DNA of 64,000 nucleotides from Prostheceraeus crozeri (GCA_907163375.1 CAJQUW010012908.1:1-64000); one strand, 5' to 3'. Shown: positions 13,160 to 26,089, numbered from the stretch's first letter. Notes: a model not told the origin generated them from the sequence alone. Translations and numbers: made by a program.

Positions 13160-13478
13160 TTTTATATGTTACAAAAGTCTTTTTTTTTTATTTTTCTTTT
13201 TTTTGTTTTTCTTTGTTTTTTATTTATTTTATTTTTTTTTTGCTTTATCCTTTATTCTTTTTTATTTTTTTTTCTTACTTTTTTTTTTTTATTAGTTATT
13301 ACTTTTTGCTTTTTGTGTTGTTTTTTTTTTTTTAATTATTTTTATTTTTATGTTTTTTTTTTTCTTTTTTTTTATTTTTTTCTATTCGATTTTTTTGTGC
13401 TTATTTTTTCTTATTTTTTATTTTATTGTTTTTTATTAATTTTTTTTTATATTTTTTACTTTATTATTTATTTTTTTT

Positions 13479-13509
<31 letters not shown>

Positions 13510-13855
13510 GTTTTCTTCTCTTTTTTCTTTATTATTTATTTTATTACTAGCTTTTTATTTTTTATTGTTTTTTATTTGTGCTTTTTTTGTTTTGCTTTAT
13601 TTTTTAATTTTTTTTATTTATTTTTTTTTTTTTTTTTTTTTATTTTTTTTTGTTTTGTTATGTTTATGTTATTATTTTATTTTTTTTTTTTCCCTTTTTT
13701 CTGTTTTTTTCATTTTTTGCCCGTTTCACTCTTTTTCTTTTTTTGTTTTTTTTTTCTCGGGGTTTTGTTTTTTTTCCTGTATTCATTTATACTCCTTTTC
13801 ACCTTGTACTTTTTCTTTTTATTTTTATTTATTTTTCTTTTTTTTTTTTTTCTGC
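13160..13855. repeat. T-rich low-complexity tract
   Basis: About 700 bases that are mostly T with scattered A, C and G on the plus strand. The long Phe/Leu-rich frames across it are artefacts of composition. It could be an expanded A-tail of a minus-strand retrocopy or simple-sequence expansion. Confidence 0.9.
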
Positions 13856-14439
13856 GACTATATGGCTGCCAAATGCATGCCTGCACTTCTTAAAGAACTT
13901 GAGGATATAGTTCGACACATTCTAAGCAGACAATACTTGAGGCAACAAATTAATTTCGTAACAACGCGGGAAGTGATCATGACCAAGTCAGTATTCCTTT
14001 GCAATATACACAACTTCAAAAAGTGTGGTGGAGTGGGGTGTGGTCAACCCTGGGGTTACCTTGTTCGTTGTGACTTTCATGATTTGAAGTTTGACCCAAA
14101 ATCCGTGCTAAAATTTGGAGTTTTTCTTGCAATTATCATATTAGGCTTCATTTCCATTCCTCAAATTATTCACAAACAATCCTCAATTTTTTTCATATGC
14201 TAATCACAGGCGTGAATATGCTTCCGTTGAACGTGCTCCAGGTGCCGGTATTTAGGCGGTCAACTGGTCTGACCAATATGAACTGCATTTCACAGCGAGC
14301 AAGAACGTTTATGGATGAGATGACGGTGTAGAACAGGGTACGGAAAGGACTAAATGTTGGAAAGATGAATCGCCGAATTTCAGCAATGTATTTCCGAAGG
14401 AACTGCTTCTAGGTGACCTCGGAGAATAAATTTCACAAT

Positions 14440-14547
14440 CCAATGCCTCTGGGTTTCAAGAGATCGAAATAATATTTCTATGCGCCTTGTTCCCCCATGA
14501 AGCGCATAGAAATATCATTTCAACCTCGTGAAACCCAGAGTCATTGG
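14440..14547. repeat. Small fold-back element
   Basis: An imperfect palindrome with arms of about 45 bp: CCAATGCCTCTGGGTTTC at the left end matches GAAACCCAGAGTCATTGG at the right, with further pairing inward. Confidence 0.7.
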
Positions 14548-14853
14548 TGAAAGTACTTGCGCGTAGCGCCAGACGATTCAGGCTCATCATTTGAAAGGTG
14601 CATTGTCACTGAACCTAAAATCTATGACATCAAAAATCCAAAATTTTGATCCATAAATCACTCAAATCTATGACAATTTTTTTCCATAGCCCATGCCACT
14701 CAGAACATTAAAGTACATGCAAAGTTTGCGATATCTACGAGTTCAAATTGTGAACTATAGGAATCAACTCAGTACCATTTTCACTGGGAATGCGAAGGTG
14801 GATAGTGGTTCCTACCGCAATTTTATTACATAGCAGATTAGACGGACTTAAAT

Positions 14854-14944
14854 ATAGGAATATTGTCATAGTTTAGTGGACAATAATGCAGATTATCCGA
14901 GGACGCGTTATTTGTCCGATAAAACTATAACAATATTCCTCTTA
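14854..14944. repeat. Small fold-back element
   Basis: An imperfect palindrome: TATAGGAATATTGTCATAG pairs with CTATAACAATATTCCTCTT and the inner GGACAATAATGC pairs with GCGTTATTTGTCC. Confidence 0.65.
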
Positions 14945-15039
14945 TAATTCATGCAAGGTAATGGCTCGGACTGTCAAAAATGACAACTCTATGTTAAATA
15001 TGACATAGAACATTAGAATTCTAATTCCTAGTGTTCTAA

Positions 15040-16475
15040 TTGAGGATTCGTCTGCTTGTCTTGGGCTACATGTCAATTATAGAAAATGTGAATTGTATTC
15101 ACAATGTAATTTACAAATGTTTCCAAATGACATTCAAAGGTCAGCCTTACCAAATTTTCAGCTTCTCGGCGCTCCCATTGGCGACGTTGAATTTTGTAAT
15201 GACTTTATTATTCATCGAATTGAAAAAGTAAATGACCTCCTTACTACTTTTCCAAAGCTTGAAGATCCACAAGTAGCCGTGCTATTACTCCGAAATTGTG
15301 GCTCCTTCTGCAAGCCAGTTCATATAGCTCGCAGCACTCCTGCTGTCTCTCTCCAAGGAATCCTTTCGAAAATTTGATGAGAACATTCGACAGTGTCTGG
15401 AAGAATCGGCAGGCCTTCAACTCACTGAAAGTGCGTGGACTCAATCTCAGTTGAGTATGAAATTTGGTGGACTTGGATTACGATCACTTTCACGTCATAC
15501 AGCAGCGTGCTACTTAGCTTCCTTCAGTGCAGCCCGAGAAATGTTCAATCATAGCGAAATGCGCTCAATGTCATCTGACTTGAATGAAGTCATTTCACTA
15601 TACAATGAGAATGTGCATCGTGATTAACGTTTATCCACTGAAACACTTTTCACCGTCGAGCCTCTGTAACAACCTAAGTTGTCATCTGCCGTCGAAGAGT
15701 TTGACTTTGAAAACCTGTTTGAGTCATCAACGCCAGATTAATTGCAATGGCCAACTCTGATGCATCATGTTGGCTACGGGTGTTGCCTTCAATCTACATC
15801 TCGAACCAAATGAAATGCAGATCCTGCTGAAATTTTGGCATGGGCTAGAATTATTCGAGAGTGGTGCGATTTGTCCAGCTTGTCCTTCAGAAAAGGCACA
15901 AGTTCTTGATTCTCTGGGGCATCACGCCTTGACCTGCAAGTATGGTCCTAGTGTCGTCGCCCGTCACAATTCTCCGCGAGACTACCTCTTCGAATATTGC
16001 AAGCGATCTCACCTGTCTCCTGAGCTCGAGAAAGGAGGCGACCAACGTAGACCAGCCGACATACTTCTGACTTCTTGGCATTTGGGTAAGACGGCGGCTT
16101 TAGATATCAGGGTCACCCATCCACTGAATTCAAATTCATTATTGGAAGCGAGGGTTGCCGTGGGATCTGTAGTCGCCTCTGCCGAGAGCCGGAAGCTCGC
16201 TGACAACAGCGACAAATGTTCGCAGTTGGGCTGGAGTTGTACTCCAATCGCCGTCAGTACGTACGGAACCTGGGGAAATGTGGCTAGGAACACTTTGAGG
16301 CGCATTTCATCTCGCCTATCCCTCCACACCCTTACATCGCGAGAGGGCATCGAACAAGGCATTTTTGGTCGCCTTAGCCTAACCCTACAGCGCGCAAACG
16401 CGAGGGCTCTCGTGCTGAGATCTGCAGACATGATCGGAGCCGGTGAACTCAGACTTTCGGGCTTGCCGTAAAAGG
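15040..16475 (+). pseudogene. 3' half of an invertebrate RT element
   Basis: A 5'-truncated, frameshifted reverse-transcriptase polyprotein. The segment 15093-15377 and its continuation in another frame to about 15626 show the post-RT region (FQLLGAPIGDVEFC, LEDPQVAVLLLRNCGSFCK, FGGLGLRSLSRHTA). The clean frame 15767-16471 carries a cysteine/histidine cluster (CPACPSEK, DSLGHHALTC) followed by RPADILLTSW, GKTAALDIRVTHPL, TYGTWG and a conserved end. I recognise this C-terminal domain from RT proteins widespread in molluscs, cnidarians and sponges; its D...D-x-V pattern resembles a PD-(D/E)XK nuclease, which is inference. The 5' RT core is absent. Confidence 0.7.
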
Positions 16476-17424
16476 CGTAGTAAGGTGTGTCTTTTTTATA
16501 ATTTCATAACTTTCTTTTATACGTTTACTTTTGTACCATCCTATTTTCCTGTTGTTCTAAATATAAAGTTTCAATTCCTAGTAGTGGAAACTTCATATCA
16601 CATTGATCAAAACTTTCCAGACTACAGGCTGTATCTATCAATGGCTGGTCAACACAAGTAGGGAAAGTATCGCAACTCTATAACGTGAACAAAATGGTCA
16701 TTAAAAGTGAATAGGAGTATTCATGCTTCATTCAGTTTGCTTATTTATACTTTCATAAGTTTCATCAACTCTATTTAAAAAATAGTGGTTGAGTAAGAAA
16801 AGAGAATTTGCTTATAATGTGAATTTCATAAATGGATAGCAACTGACACCATTTCCAGTGAAAATGACAGGACAAATTTGAAAATATTTTTATCCAGAAT
16901 GCTAATCTTCATGGAAGGATTTGAGAAAAGGATTCTTTTATTCACGTAATTGATAAAACAACCATTTATGAGAATTAAAATTCCAATCAAAATTTATGTC
17001 ACAATGATCGTAGGATGCTGTTATTATGCATAAAATTTACCAGAGGACGAAGCATGTGCTTATAAATCTCGTTCATTCTAAAAGTAAATGATATCCTGTG
17101 GCTGAGAGGCAAATCTTCCGACGAATCTCTGCCAATGTAATTCTACATGTGAAGTCACATGATCACAGGACCCAAATCACTGTTTCCATGTTTTTCAAGT
17201 CATCTACGCACTTCAATGTATGGAATCCATGCTTTACATCAACACCAATAGACGATGGGTGGATACAAATAGCGGAACAATGGAAACGTAAAAAGACAAA
17301 TGATCTCATTCTTTGGTCATGAAGAAATTTGCCTTGCGATCTGATTTAGCGGTTGTATTACAGTCTACAAAGGCAATGCTTAATTCAATGAAATTATTGA
17401 ATCACTGAAACATCTGTGGTAGCC

Positions 17425-17668
17425 ATAGAAATAGATTGTTTATCTGAAGTTGACTAGAATGGAAATTGACTCAAGGTCGCGGCACATCCGGGGGAACTAA
17501 GTTGGGGCATGAAGAACCAATTAAAAGCTTCGATTTACTCATGTGACTGATTCTAACCCAATGATACAGACGTTGGCAGGTGCATCTAAGTGAAAATGCG
17601 TGCGATTTATGTGCCGTTATTGTGCATTGCATGAAGCTTAACCTCCGTTCTAGAGGCTTTATTGTTGT
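17425..17668. repeat. Dispersed repeat, copy B
   Basis: The second copy of the repeat at 5273-5515, same orientation, lying in the THUMPD2-like intron just before the last exon. Confidence 0.8.
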
Positions 17669-17737
17669 GGTGGTTTGTCAATGGTGGTAGCGGACATATA
17701 GTGGGCTTTTTTCTTCCATAGGAATTGCATGGCATTT

Positions 17738-17775
17738 GCCGGACAATATTACAACTAATAGCAATATTGTCCGGC
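17738..17775. repeat. Perfect 13-bp stem hairpin
   Basis: GCCGGACAATATT and its exact reverse complement flank a 12-base loop. The flanking sequence lacks a clear target duplication. Confidence 0.75.
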
Positions 17776-17982
17776 AGAATGTAGAAATCTCATGCTAGGA
17801 TGAATTATGATGTGCAATTATGTCCGTCGAATTTGGAATTGGAAATATATGAACGACTTTCATAGAAAAATGACTTGTCAGATATCGGCTGACAAACCTA
17901 CTTACTCAGCAACAATGGAAATTGAATGATGTTGTTATACTGTGTTGCTAAACTTTGCAATCTTCAACTTCTTCATTTCCAG

Positions 17983-18145
17983 GCGATGTCTGAAGAAGAA
18001 TAACGTCACATTCCTGACCAGCGCGGAACTCCTTCCTCATCTTCAAGAACTGGTCACTGAAACTTCGGGTGGAAACTTTGACAAGCAGCAGCTGAAACTC
18101 GCCAAGACTGACTCATGGATAGTGACACATTCTGTTGACGATTGA
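17983..18145 (+). CDS. THUMPD2: THUMPD2-like methyltransferase, last exon
   Basis: The acceptor CTTCATTTCCAG precedes a frame that encodes CLKKNNVTFLTSAELLPHL and ends KTDSWIVTHSVDD before TGA. The first part fits the helix plus strand following motif IV of a class I methyltransferase. The LAKTDSWI end matches the LGKTDAFI-type C-terminus I remember for THUMPD2 proteins. Splicing from the exon ending at 9802 completes a codon (AG|G) and keeps the frame. A polyadenylation signal follows 54 bp after the stop, which supports a terminal exon. Confidence 0.62.
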
Positions 18146-18198
18146 GTCTGTACAAGGATTAGAAATGAATCAGAGATGAAGTATTTTGTACAGTTTTC

Positions 18199-18204
18199 AA
18201 TAAA
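18199..18204 (+). promoter_or_regulatory. Polyadenylation signal AATAAA
   Basis: AATAAA lies 54 bp after the stop codon of the last THUMPD2-like exon, so the mRNA probably ends near 18220. Confidence 0.55.
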
Positions 18205-18736
18205 GATGTAAACAAAAGCAGTCATTTTCAGCGATTTCAAAGGGGATGTAGGGTGTCGATAAAAATCAGTGATTTGTGAGATTTCGACGTGAAAAATGTC
18301 CGATTTCATGATATTTCCAGTCTATGCAACAAGATCTCCAACCAACTGTCACAAAATCACATCTGGGACATGAAAGTCAAGAATTTCTTGATTGTGTGTC
18401 AATACTCGAGCCTGTGAAGCCTTTCGAAATATAATAAAGAATATTTCTGGCAGAAGATTGTATTTCAGGGAAATGCGACCTATGATTCGAAGATGGTCCG
18501 ACCCTTTTATGAAAGATAATGCTCAAAAATTAATTCATGATAAAACAGACCTTTGAGTCAAAGAGTAGGTAATATAAGGGAGAGTGATAACTCAGTATTT
18601 ACTAAATCCCCAATGTGTGATCACTTTCGATTTCATTAAATAGACATGAGTTGAAACCCAGCTCTACCTGTGACATATGCAAGTTGTCACACTTTTGGAG
18701 AAATGTACACGAATTTTACAGATTATGAAAGTATTC

Positions 18737-19330
18737 CACAAATCCTCCATGTCATGACAATGTGGAGAGGTAATAAAGTTTGTTAAATTAGCAATTCGAT
18801 AGGTTGCATTCACTAAAAGTTCAGCTTTATTATAAAAGGATTATTTTCTTAAGCGTGATCATATCACAGGCTGCCACTGAAACAGCAAATCATCGTAATC
18901 CAAGAAATTGATCATAATGAACTTTAGAAGATCTTCAATGGGTTCACATTGCTATTCAGATTTAAGAAATGGCGCATTGGGAATTGAATTATAAAATCAA
19001 GTCGCTGAAAATTGAATTAAAATCATGACATCTCAGCCAATAAACTCAACTTTTCCTTGAAGACTTGCATTATAAAGTAGTTCGTGAAATTTCCTTGATC
19101 ATCTGCTTTATTTCCGCTTAATAATCGAGATGCTATTGCTATGTTCTTTCCTCTTGATATCCAACTTGTTTCATAATACTTATAAAGCGTATTCATGTCG
19201 GTACCATATAAATTTGCAAACATTTAGCATTTAAAAACTGCTCAAATAATTTTTTGAGCCATGGGAACGTTATCTCGGCAAAAAACTGAATCTTTTCATA
19301 TAAAAATTTCAATGTATGCAGATAGGCTAC
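18737..19330. repeat. Dispersed 0.6-kb repeat, copy A
   Basis: Recurs in the same orientation at 22451-23080. Shared blocks include CCATGTCATGACAATGTGGA and TTCTTAAGCGTGATCATATC. Identity is high through the first 300 bp and falls off afterwards. No coding capacity. Confidence 0.85.
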
Positions 19331-19451
19331 TATTTTTTTTTAGTCGACACCATAGAGTAGGGATACATAGGTAGAGTGTCGGCTCAAGAAAGTGTCTGTA
19401 TACATTGAAAATTTTTATATGAAAAGATTCAGTATTTTGCGGAGATCACGT
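19267..19451. repeat. Long imperfect palindrome
   Basis: ACTGAATCTTTTCATATAAA and following bases on the left pair with the reverse complement ending near 19441; the inner GTCGACACC/GTGTCGGC also pair. The left arm is the end of the dispersed repeat copy A, so the palindrome arises from that family's end being duplicated in inverse. Confidence 0.7.
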
Positions 19452-21189
19452 TCTGCTGGTCCTAACCCTAACCACAAGAGCAGTTTTAAAAAAGTCTAAA
19501 TTTTGCTAGTTTATATACTACTGAGCCAACGTCCCCCCATAGATAAAGTTAAAAATAGACGCCCATGGGTCCTTAATAGAGAGTATTGGCCCTACTTAAT
19601 TGCGGGTAGGCCTACAATAACGCTACAAAATATTTCTGTAAGAAAAATAGCCATGTTGTTTACGGTGACTGCAATGACATTTTCATATGATGGTTTCAAA
19701 ACAAAGTTCAAGTTCAATCATCCCTGCTTTTGGGAGACCCTAAATGGATTGGTATGGAGCAGTAGAATGATAAATTCTTCAAACGTGAAGGATCAGACTA
19801 AGTAATAATTCTTCTGTGAAAAGCTATTATTATTCTAAAGTTAGGTGGCAAAGAAACTAAACAGTCATGGTAGCACAATTGTTAATGGGAATCGTCCACA
19901 CAATTCGCGGTCGTCTCCAATATGACATTCGAAGTCTGTAAAATTTCAAAATCAACTCCAACTTCCAATATTTCAAAAATGGTGACTCCTTCGAGGAAGA
20001 ATGATAAATTTCATGAGAACGAACTCGAACGGTTATCCATCTTATCATCGAGAATGCATGCAGATGAGATAGCATCGAGTTATATACAGGCTGCGCTTGG
20101 TGCAATTAATGCTCTGCACTCAAAACTTCTGGATCTTCTCGAGTATTATCTGTCTATGGGGCTTGCAGGTATTTACAGAAGTCGGAAATATATCATTAAA
20201 GCAATCTTTATTAGCCGGCATGAATGTCATTATTTGAAATTTTCTATGAAAAAGGGATCGAGGATGTCCATGGACATCGAGTATGACCAAAGTCATGCGA
20301 AGTATTGAACTTTACAAAACTGAATTTCTGACTCCTCTTGCTTGAGGATGATGGAAACTATACTTTCATCCACAATAAGAAACTTATCTGAATTGTCTAT
20401 ATTAAAAATATTTGTCCTACCATCACAAGCGAAGTACAAATCAAAGTTCGATTTCCAAATGAAGTAGGATCTCCTCTCAAGGTGAATATTGGCATCAGCG
20501 GTTCGCATTTAGTCGCTGAATCGCAAACGGATCTGAGATGTTTTTAATCCTGCTGATTTGGTAAATCACATGCATGTCCTTCAACGTTATTACACGATGT
20601 TATCTTCCATCTCCTTGTCGCCACCCAAGGAGTGGACGGTCGACCTACGTGAAGGATAACATTTGCAAGTTCATTCTAAACAAAGGCCAAGTTCAAAGGT
20701 CAGCCTTGTTTACAACTTGTGCCGAAACAAAAATCATCTAAAATTAGAGATGTTCTCATTTCAAATCATCATGACAACAGTCACTTGTCTTTCTCCCGCA
20801 GAGCCGCAAGCTGTCTTCAAAATATATTGTATATTTTGGTACGTCTGCGTTTGTGATATCGAGCAAGTTGCCAGCATGAAAACATGAGAACAAAGCACGA
20901 AGTTGTATGCATTGCATTTGAAATGCACGCATGTCAAATATATTGCTTGCATAATGCTTGTCTATTTCTTGCAATGTTATTATTATTTATTGTTGAATAA
21001 AATATAAGTCTTTTACCGCACAAAATTATGATACCAAGCTCGATTCCTACAGTCTGGACTGATCACTTGATTAGTATGCTTCAAACTCTGAATATTAAAA
21101 CTAGAAGTGTATTTCATTAGCACTTCTGTGGCTTTGAATAAGGATTTGGAGATGAATTTTGGTGTGTATTAACCCTCGCCGCATTGTGG
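19452..21189. other. Unannotated sequence
   Basis: I find no supported gene, exon pair or repeat. The longer open frames (for example 19922-20308) have no recognisable features. Confidence 0.4.
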
Positions 21190-21950
21190 TGTTTTTTCCG
21201 AACGCGGCCCATTGCGGGGACGAGCTGGTCTCCCAAACTATTACACCAATTTTACCAAACCACTCATCAATTGAATGGGCATTGAATGGGGACTCAAAAA
21301 ACAGCATCAGTTTTATTTCTACAGTCATCTCTGGACTGAGGTGAATGTCAAAGGTTAAAAAACGCCAATTTTTAACAAATTTCCATTAGACCGCTATTTG
21401 AAATGGAAATTGACAACAAAAAGTAATAAACTATTCACTAATCAAACGATCTGGCTAAAGTGGTTGATAAAATGATGATCATTAATCGGTCTGAGATTAC
21501 ATCATTATATTAGATGAGTTCAAAGGTCAAATATTTGAAGCTTTGAGTTCGACTCAAATAGCACTAAAATCACATATTTTAGTATTTTGATTAACTGCAG
21601 GTGAAGAAACAGCCCAATTCGGTGAACTTTTATCGAGACACTGAGACTAAAAGCAATATGATTCAGAAAAATTGCAATTATTGCTGATCAGATGCAGAAT
21701 TAAAAAGTACAAAAATAATATAGGCCTAAATTATGTTTTGAAATTTGAATTTCAAATTTCAAGCAAGCAATAAGCAGATGATTTCAAATTCAAAATTTAA
21801 TTGAGAATTGACGCGAGAATTGAGACCGCAATGTACATTAGAAGTGAATATGCCGAAATCAGTCAAAATATTGCAAGCATTCAAATTTTAAAATTGCTCT
21901 CATGCCAAAATTATAGTGTCAAATATATTTTCCTTCAGTCAAAAATTACA
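21190..21950 (-). repeat. Dispersed repeat; unoccupied paralogue of the Polinton target
   Basis: Read on the minus strand, this segment aligns first with the left flank of the Polinton (about 42425-42668; shared TTTTGGCATGAGAGC and ATTCACTTCTAATG). It then aligns without the 18.6-kb insert with the right flank (61240-61720; shared TTCTGCATCTGATCAGCAAT). It is therefore another copy of the repeat into which the Polinton inserted. No coding capacity seen. Confidence 0.8.
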
Positions 21951-22450
21951 TAACATAGAAAGTAAGCTACAAGAAATCCGGTGACCATAGCTTGACTTAA
22001 AAGACATCACTTAAGAAATTCGGCAGGGCGAAGGTTAAGAAACGGTTCGCACATTTATATCACATAGCTTGAAAAAACTTGTAAACTCTATTACATTAAC
22101 ATGTTCTGACAATATGCACTCAACTATGTAAGGACGAGGTTTTCAACTGGTCAGTGGTGAACGAGTGAAGTTAGCGAGCGAGATATCCCAGTACTGAACT
22201 GAACGAAGAATCTGCCGATCATAAACTGATTAACGAACTTAACTGATGTTTATCCAATTGTTCCATTTCCTATCGATTTTCCTGTGTTTTATACAAGTTG
22301 ACGTATTTGGCAATTATCTCTAAAATTCCAAATTTCAGATTCTCATTCCTGAAGAATATTACTCGTCTAGTCAATCAATGTGAAAAGGAAAAATTCTTCA
22401 GCAGATGCAAGATGCTAAATTCAAAACCTCACTAATTCCTAGATGAAGAC

Positions 22451-23080
22451 TCCATGCAATCCTCCATGTCATGACAATGTGGAGAGGTAATAAAGTTTGT
22501 TAAATTAGCAATTCGATAGGTTGCCATCACTAAAAGCTCAGCTTTATTCTAAAAGGATTATTTTCTTAAGCGTGATCATATCACAAACTGCCACTGAAAC
22601 AGCAAATCATCGTAATCCAAGAAACTGATCATAATGAACTTTAGAAGATGTTCAATGGGTTCACATTGCTATTCAGATTTAAGAAATGACGCATTGGGAA
22701 TTGAATCATAAAATCAAGCCGCTGAAAATTGAATTAAAAACATGACATCTCAGCCAAGAAGCTCTCGATAAGATCTCAACTTTTCCTTGAAAACTAGCAG
22801 GGACTTGCATTTTAATGCAGTTCATGAAATTCCCTAGATTATAAGTTCAATTTCGGCTCAATTAAGGTGTTCTGTTAGCAAATATTCATCCCTTTTAATA
22901 TCCAACTTGCTTCATACTACTTGCAAAGTGGCTTCATCTCCGTAGTATGTAAACACAGTAATAATTTGGCTTTTTAAAAACTGCTCAAATAATATTTTGG
23001 ACAGCATGACAGTAGGCCTAATCTCCGCAGAAAACTGAATCTTTTCAGAAAAAATTCATTGTATGCAGACACTTTTCTGA
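22451..23080. repeat. Dispersed 0.6-kb repeat, copy B
   Basis: The second copy of 18737-19330, more diverged in its right part. Confidence 0.85.
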
Positions 23081-24296
23081 GTCGACTATACCTACATTGG
23101 CTATACTTATACTCTGTGGATCCGTAGGTATTGCAGACTGTCGATCCCTTTGATTTTAAATCACATTTTTAAATATTTTAATGTCAATGGCTATAAAATG
23201 AGTTATTCAAATTTTAGAAAAAGTAAATTATTCGGAATAGTTTCGCAGAATTAGTTTTATTATCGCCCATCTCAACCAACAACTTGCACGTAAAGAAGTG
23301 CGGTAGATTGACATTTCCCCTATTTTTATATGTCTGGCAATTTGATACATTAGATTGTCTTTGATGAAATCGATTTGCCATCAAATTTTTAAATCCTCTG
23401 GATGGATTTACGAGCTTTTCAAATCAATATTCTGTACAAATGCGTGAGCCTATGAGGGTATGACTGATATACTCGCATGCGTTGGGTTCTCTCGCATCTC
23501 AAAGTCGCTGATTTTCAATCGGAAAAGTCCAGATTTGCATATGTAAGCTATTGAACAAATCGATCACTATCACAAGTGTCTTCTCTTCACACACGTGGCA
23601 CATTGGATAGGACCGAAATTCTTATAGGCCTAAAATCAGCGAAAGATGTGAAAAAACACCTCATTACAAAAGGATCGTTTCTTTGTCTTACGCTGTTATG
23701 AATAGTGAGTTTCATCGGGATTATTTGGTCTATTTCTATTCAAGGAAAACCTTGTGTCAAGATGCTATACTATTGGTTGTTTGAAATAGATCTACAAACA
23801 TCGATGCTTTGAAATTAGTTCTACTCAGGAACTGAAGATGTGATAGTCCCTGCATTGTGTGATGCTAAAGATGTCCAATTGCATTATGATTTTCATTTCG
23901 TGATCTCAATGGCGACGACATATTTCGTGTAACCGCGTGAGGCTTTCGCGTGGCATGCAAAGGAGTGGAGCCATAAAATCCGGTCGATTTTGCCAGGCTT
24001 GATGTTGCATACGGTCAACCACATCGAATTGAGCCAATGAAACGCATCTCAGTTAACTTCTATTATGATAGAATTAAGGGAAAACTGTTGCGTTTTCAAA
24101 GAAAGGATCAATATGCATGTATATGCACTACCAGAGTAAATTGCGATCATTATTCATGTTTACTTTTTCCTTACTTCTTTTTTTGGATTAATAATTGCTT
24201 GCTTCTGCAAGTGGACATACATGTACATACTTCCAGGCTCCTCAATCAAAATCTACTGATTCATATTTCCACAAGTTGTATAACTTTATGACAATG
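23081..24296. other. Unannotated sequence
   Basis: No supported gene or repeat; only short frames. Confidence 0.4.
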
Positions 24297-24672
24297 CTAC
24301 AATTCTGTCTCTTAGTCGGTGATATCCTAGAGGTTCTCTACGTTGCCCTAGTTGAGATTCACAGCAGTTAGATATGCTATGAGATACGGACCAAATACTA
24401 CAAATTTTTGTAGATCTCTGTCTGCAAGTAAGCATCTAATGAACATCGAATCTAATACTGGATTATTAAAACCAGAGCTGGTACAATTCTGTCTCTTAGT
24501 CGGTGATATCCTAGAGGTTCTCTACGTTGCTCTGGTTGAGATTCACAGCAGTTAGATATACTATGAGATACGGACCAAATACTACAAATTTTTGTAGATC
24601 TCTATCTTCATGCAAGCATCTAATGAACATCGAATCTAATACTGGATTATTAAAACCAGAGCTGGTACAATT
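24297..24672. repeat. 184-bp tandem duplication
   Basis: Two adjacent, nearly identical copies (24297-24480 and 24481-24672), each starting near ACAATTCTGTCTCTTAGTCG. Non-coding. Confidence 0.85.
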
Positions 24673-25584
24673 CTGAATTCACTTCACAAATGATGACATC
24701 TGTTGTGAGCCAGAAAAACAAAATATCTTCACTTCTAAACATATACTTTATTCTATCTAAATTCGTTGAGACATCAGAGGCACGTACAACGGGAGGGAAA
24801 ATGGGAAAATTGGAATCTCTAGGCATATTTCCCAATGAAAACAAATTTTCTGATGCTGCGGATGAGCTGTGAGTGATATTCGTGAGTAAATGATATTTGT
24901 GATGAATATCTCAAAAATTATGAAAACGATTAATTTACACTGATTAACAAATATCTGAAAGTCAGTAATGGATTAGTTCCCATATAACAAAATTATTTCT
25001 TCATTGTAGAGAAAATCTGTTGATTTCATTTTCAAAGATTGTTAGTCATTATGTACATCAATATGCAGTTTTCAACATATTTCCAGTGGTTTTCCTTCTA
25101 GATCTTGCTACTACTTATAGCTACTAGATTCTGGTCAAATATATATCATTTTGCAAAGATCGGAGGCCTCGGAACCTTGCATCTGTCAGTGAGACCACTC
25201 TCATGTAGAACTCATGCTCCGAATTTCGTAGAAGTCAGTCATTTCCAGCGGAGGATTCGACAAGTGACCAGTGCGCCACGATATCTTTTCTGAGCTTTGG
25301 TACTAGCACTGCATCTTTGAGTTTAATCAACTCATTGAACAGAGCGGGCGTCGAACTCGGCATCTGCACGTCAAATGACATTTGTAACTCACGCGCAACC
25401 AACTCGACTATCTTAACATCGACACATTTGAACATGGAAGCTCATTGTTGCTGATTGATATTTAAGTATTCAATTATTCAATCTACTCATTATGGAAAAA
25501 TTTTCAAGAGTTGCAAAAGATTTAGGACGAATGCAGAGAATACAGAGGCAAAGAGATAATTGGCAAGTTGAAATGAGATTCACG

Positions 25585-25980
25585 TCAGACCAAGTAGAAG
25601 CACCAATAGCTGAGATTGAAGAGAATGAAAAGGCTTGGGAAGGCGATTCTCGACATTTCATCGATCTTGTTGACGTCTCTCACTCTCGGCAGTCTTTCTC
25701 TGATTTCTTTGGCCCTTCGACGAACACTTGTCATCACTCGGCGACGGCGAGAAGTATTGGCAACGTTGTTATTTGTTAGAGGGGTAAAATTGGGAGGACA
25801 ACGGCCACGCCTCCGAAGTCCTGAGCTCACAGTGCGGACGGAGTAGGGCCGAGGAAGGATCGGAGTCATCCGGATAACTGTTGCTGGATAGCCGTCATTG
25901 TTAACTTCATCCTGAGGCGTAGAGGTGTTGTTCTTGATGCCCAAGATGGGAGACATTCGCACCTCGCTGTTGTCGTACTC
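25585..25980 (-). CDS. Cys-loop (GABA-A-like) receptor, last exon
   Basis: Minus-strand exon after the acceptor TTGTCTGATTCACAG. It encodes the end of the M3-M4 cytoplasmic loop, which is Arg/Pro-rich, and the final membrane segment: KIDEMSRIAFPSLFILFNLS then YWCFYLV and a stop. The KIDxxSRIAFP...FNLxYW pattern is diagnostic of M4 in anionic Cys-loop receptors (GABA-A, glycine and relatives). It starts in phase 0, matching the phase-0 donor of the exon at 28651. The product is a plasma-membrane ligand-gated channel subunit working as a pentamer. Confidence 0.88.
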   Translation of the reverse strand, partial: EYDNSEVRMSPILGIKNNTSTPQDEVNNDGYPATVIRMTPILPRPYSVRTVSSGLRRRGRCPPNFTPLTNNNVANTSRRRRVMTSVRRRAKEIRERLPRVRDVNKIDEMSRIAFPSLFILFNLSYWCFYLV

Positions 25981-26089
25981 CTGTGAATCAGACAAGACAT
26001 GGAAGCAGATAAACAGTGCGAGATGCATTCACAATCAAGTACAGAGCAGTTATCAAAGAATAATTGTAATTATTCTTGAACAGCATACA

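Larger units (their letters stand above)
9803..17982 (+). other. 8.2-kb intron of the THUMPD2-like gene
   Basis: Inferred from the in-phase exon pair. It contains an inverted repeat pair, a 0.7-kb T-rich tract, several small fold-backs, a decayed reverse transcriptase fragment (15040-16475) and dispersed repeat copy B. I found no additional exon inside it. Confidence 0.5.

Noticed and set aside
13166..14203. Long Phe/Leu-rich open frame resembling a membrane protein
   Set aside because: It is produced by the T-rich tract; codons are almost all TTT/TTA/TTC and there is no conserved domain.
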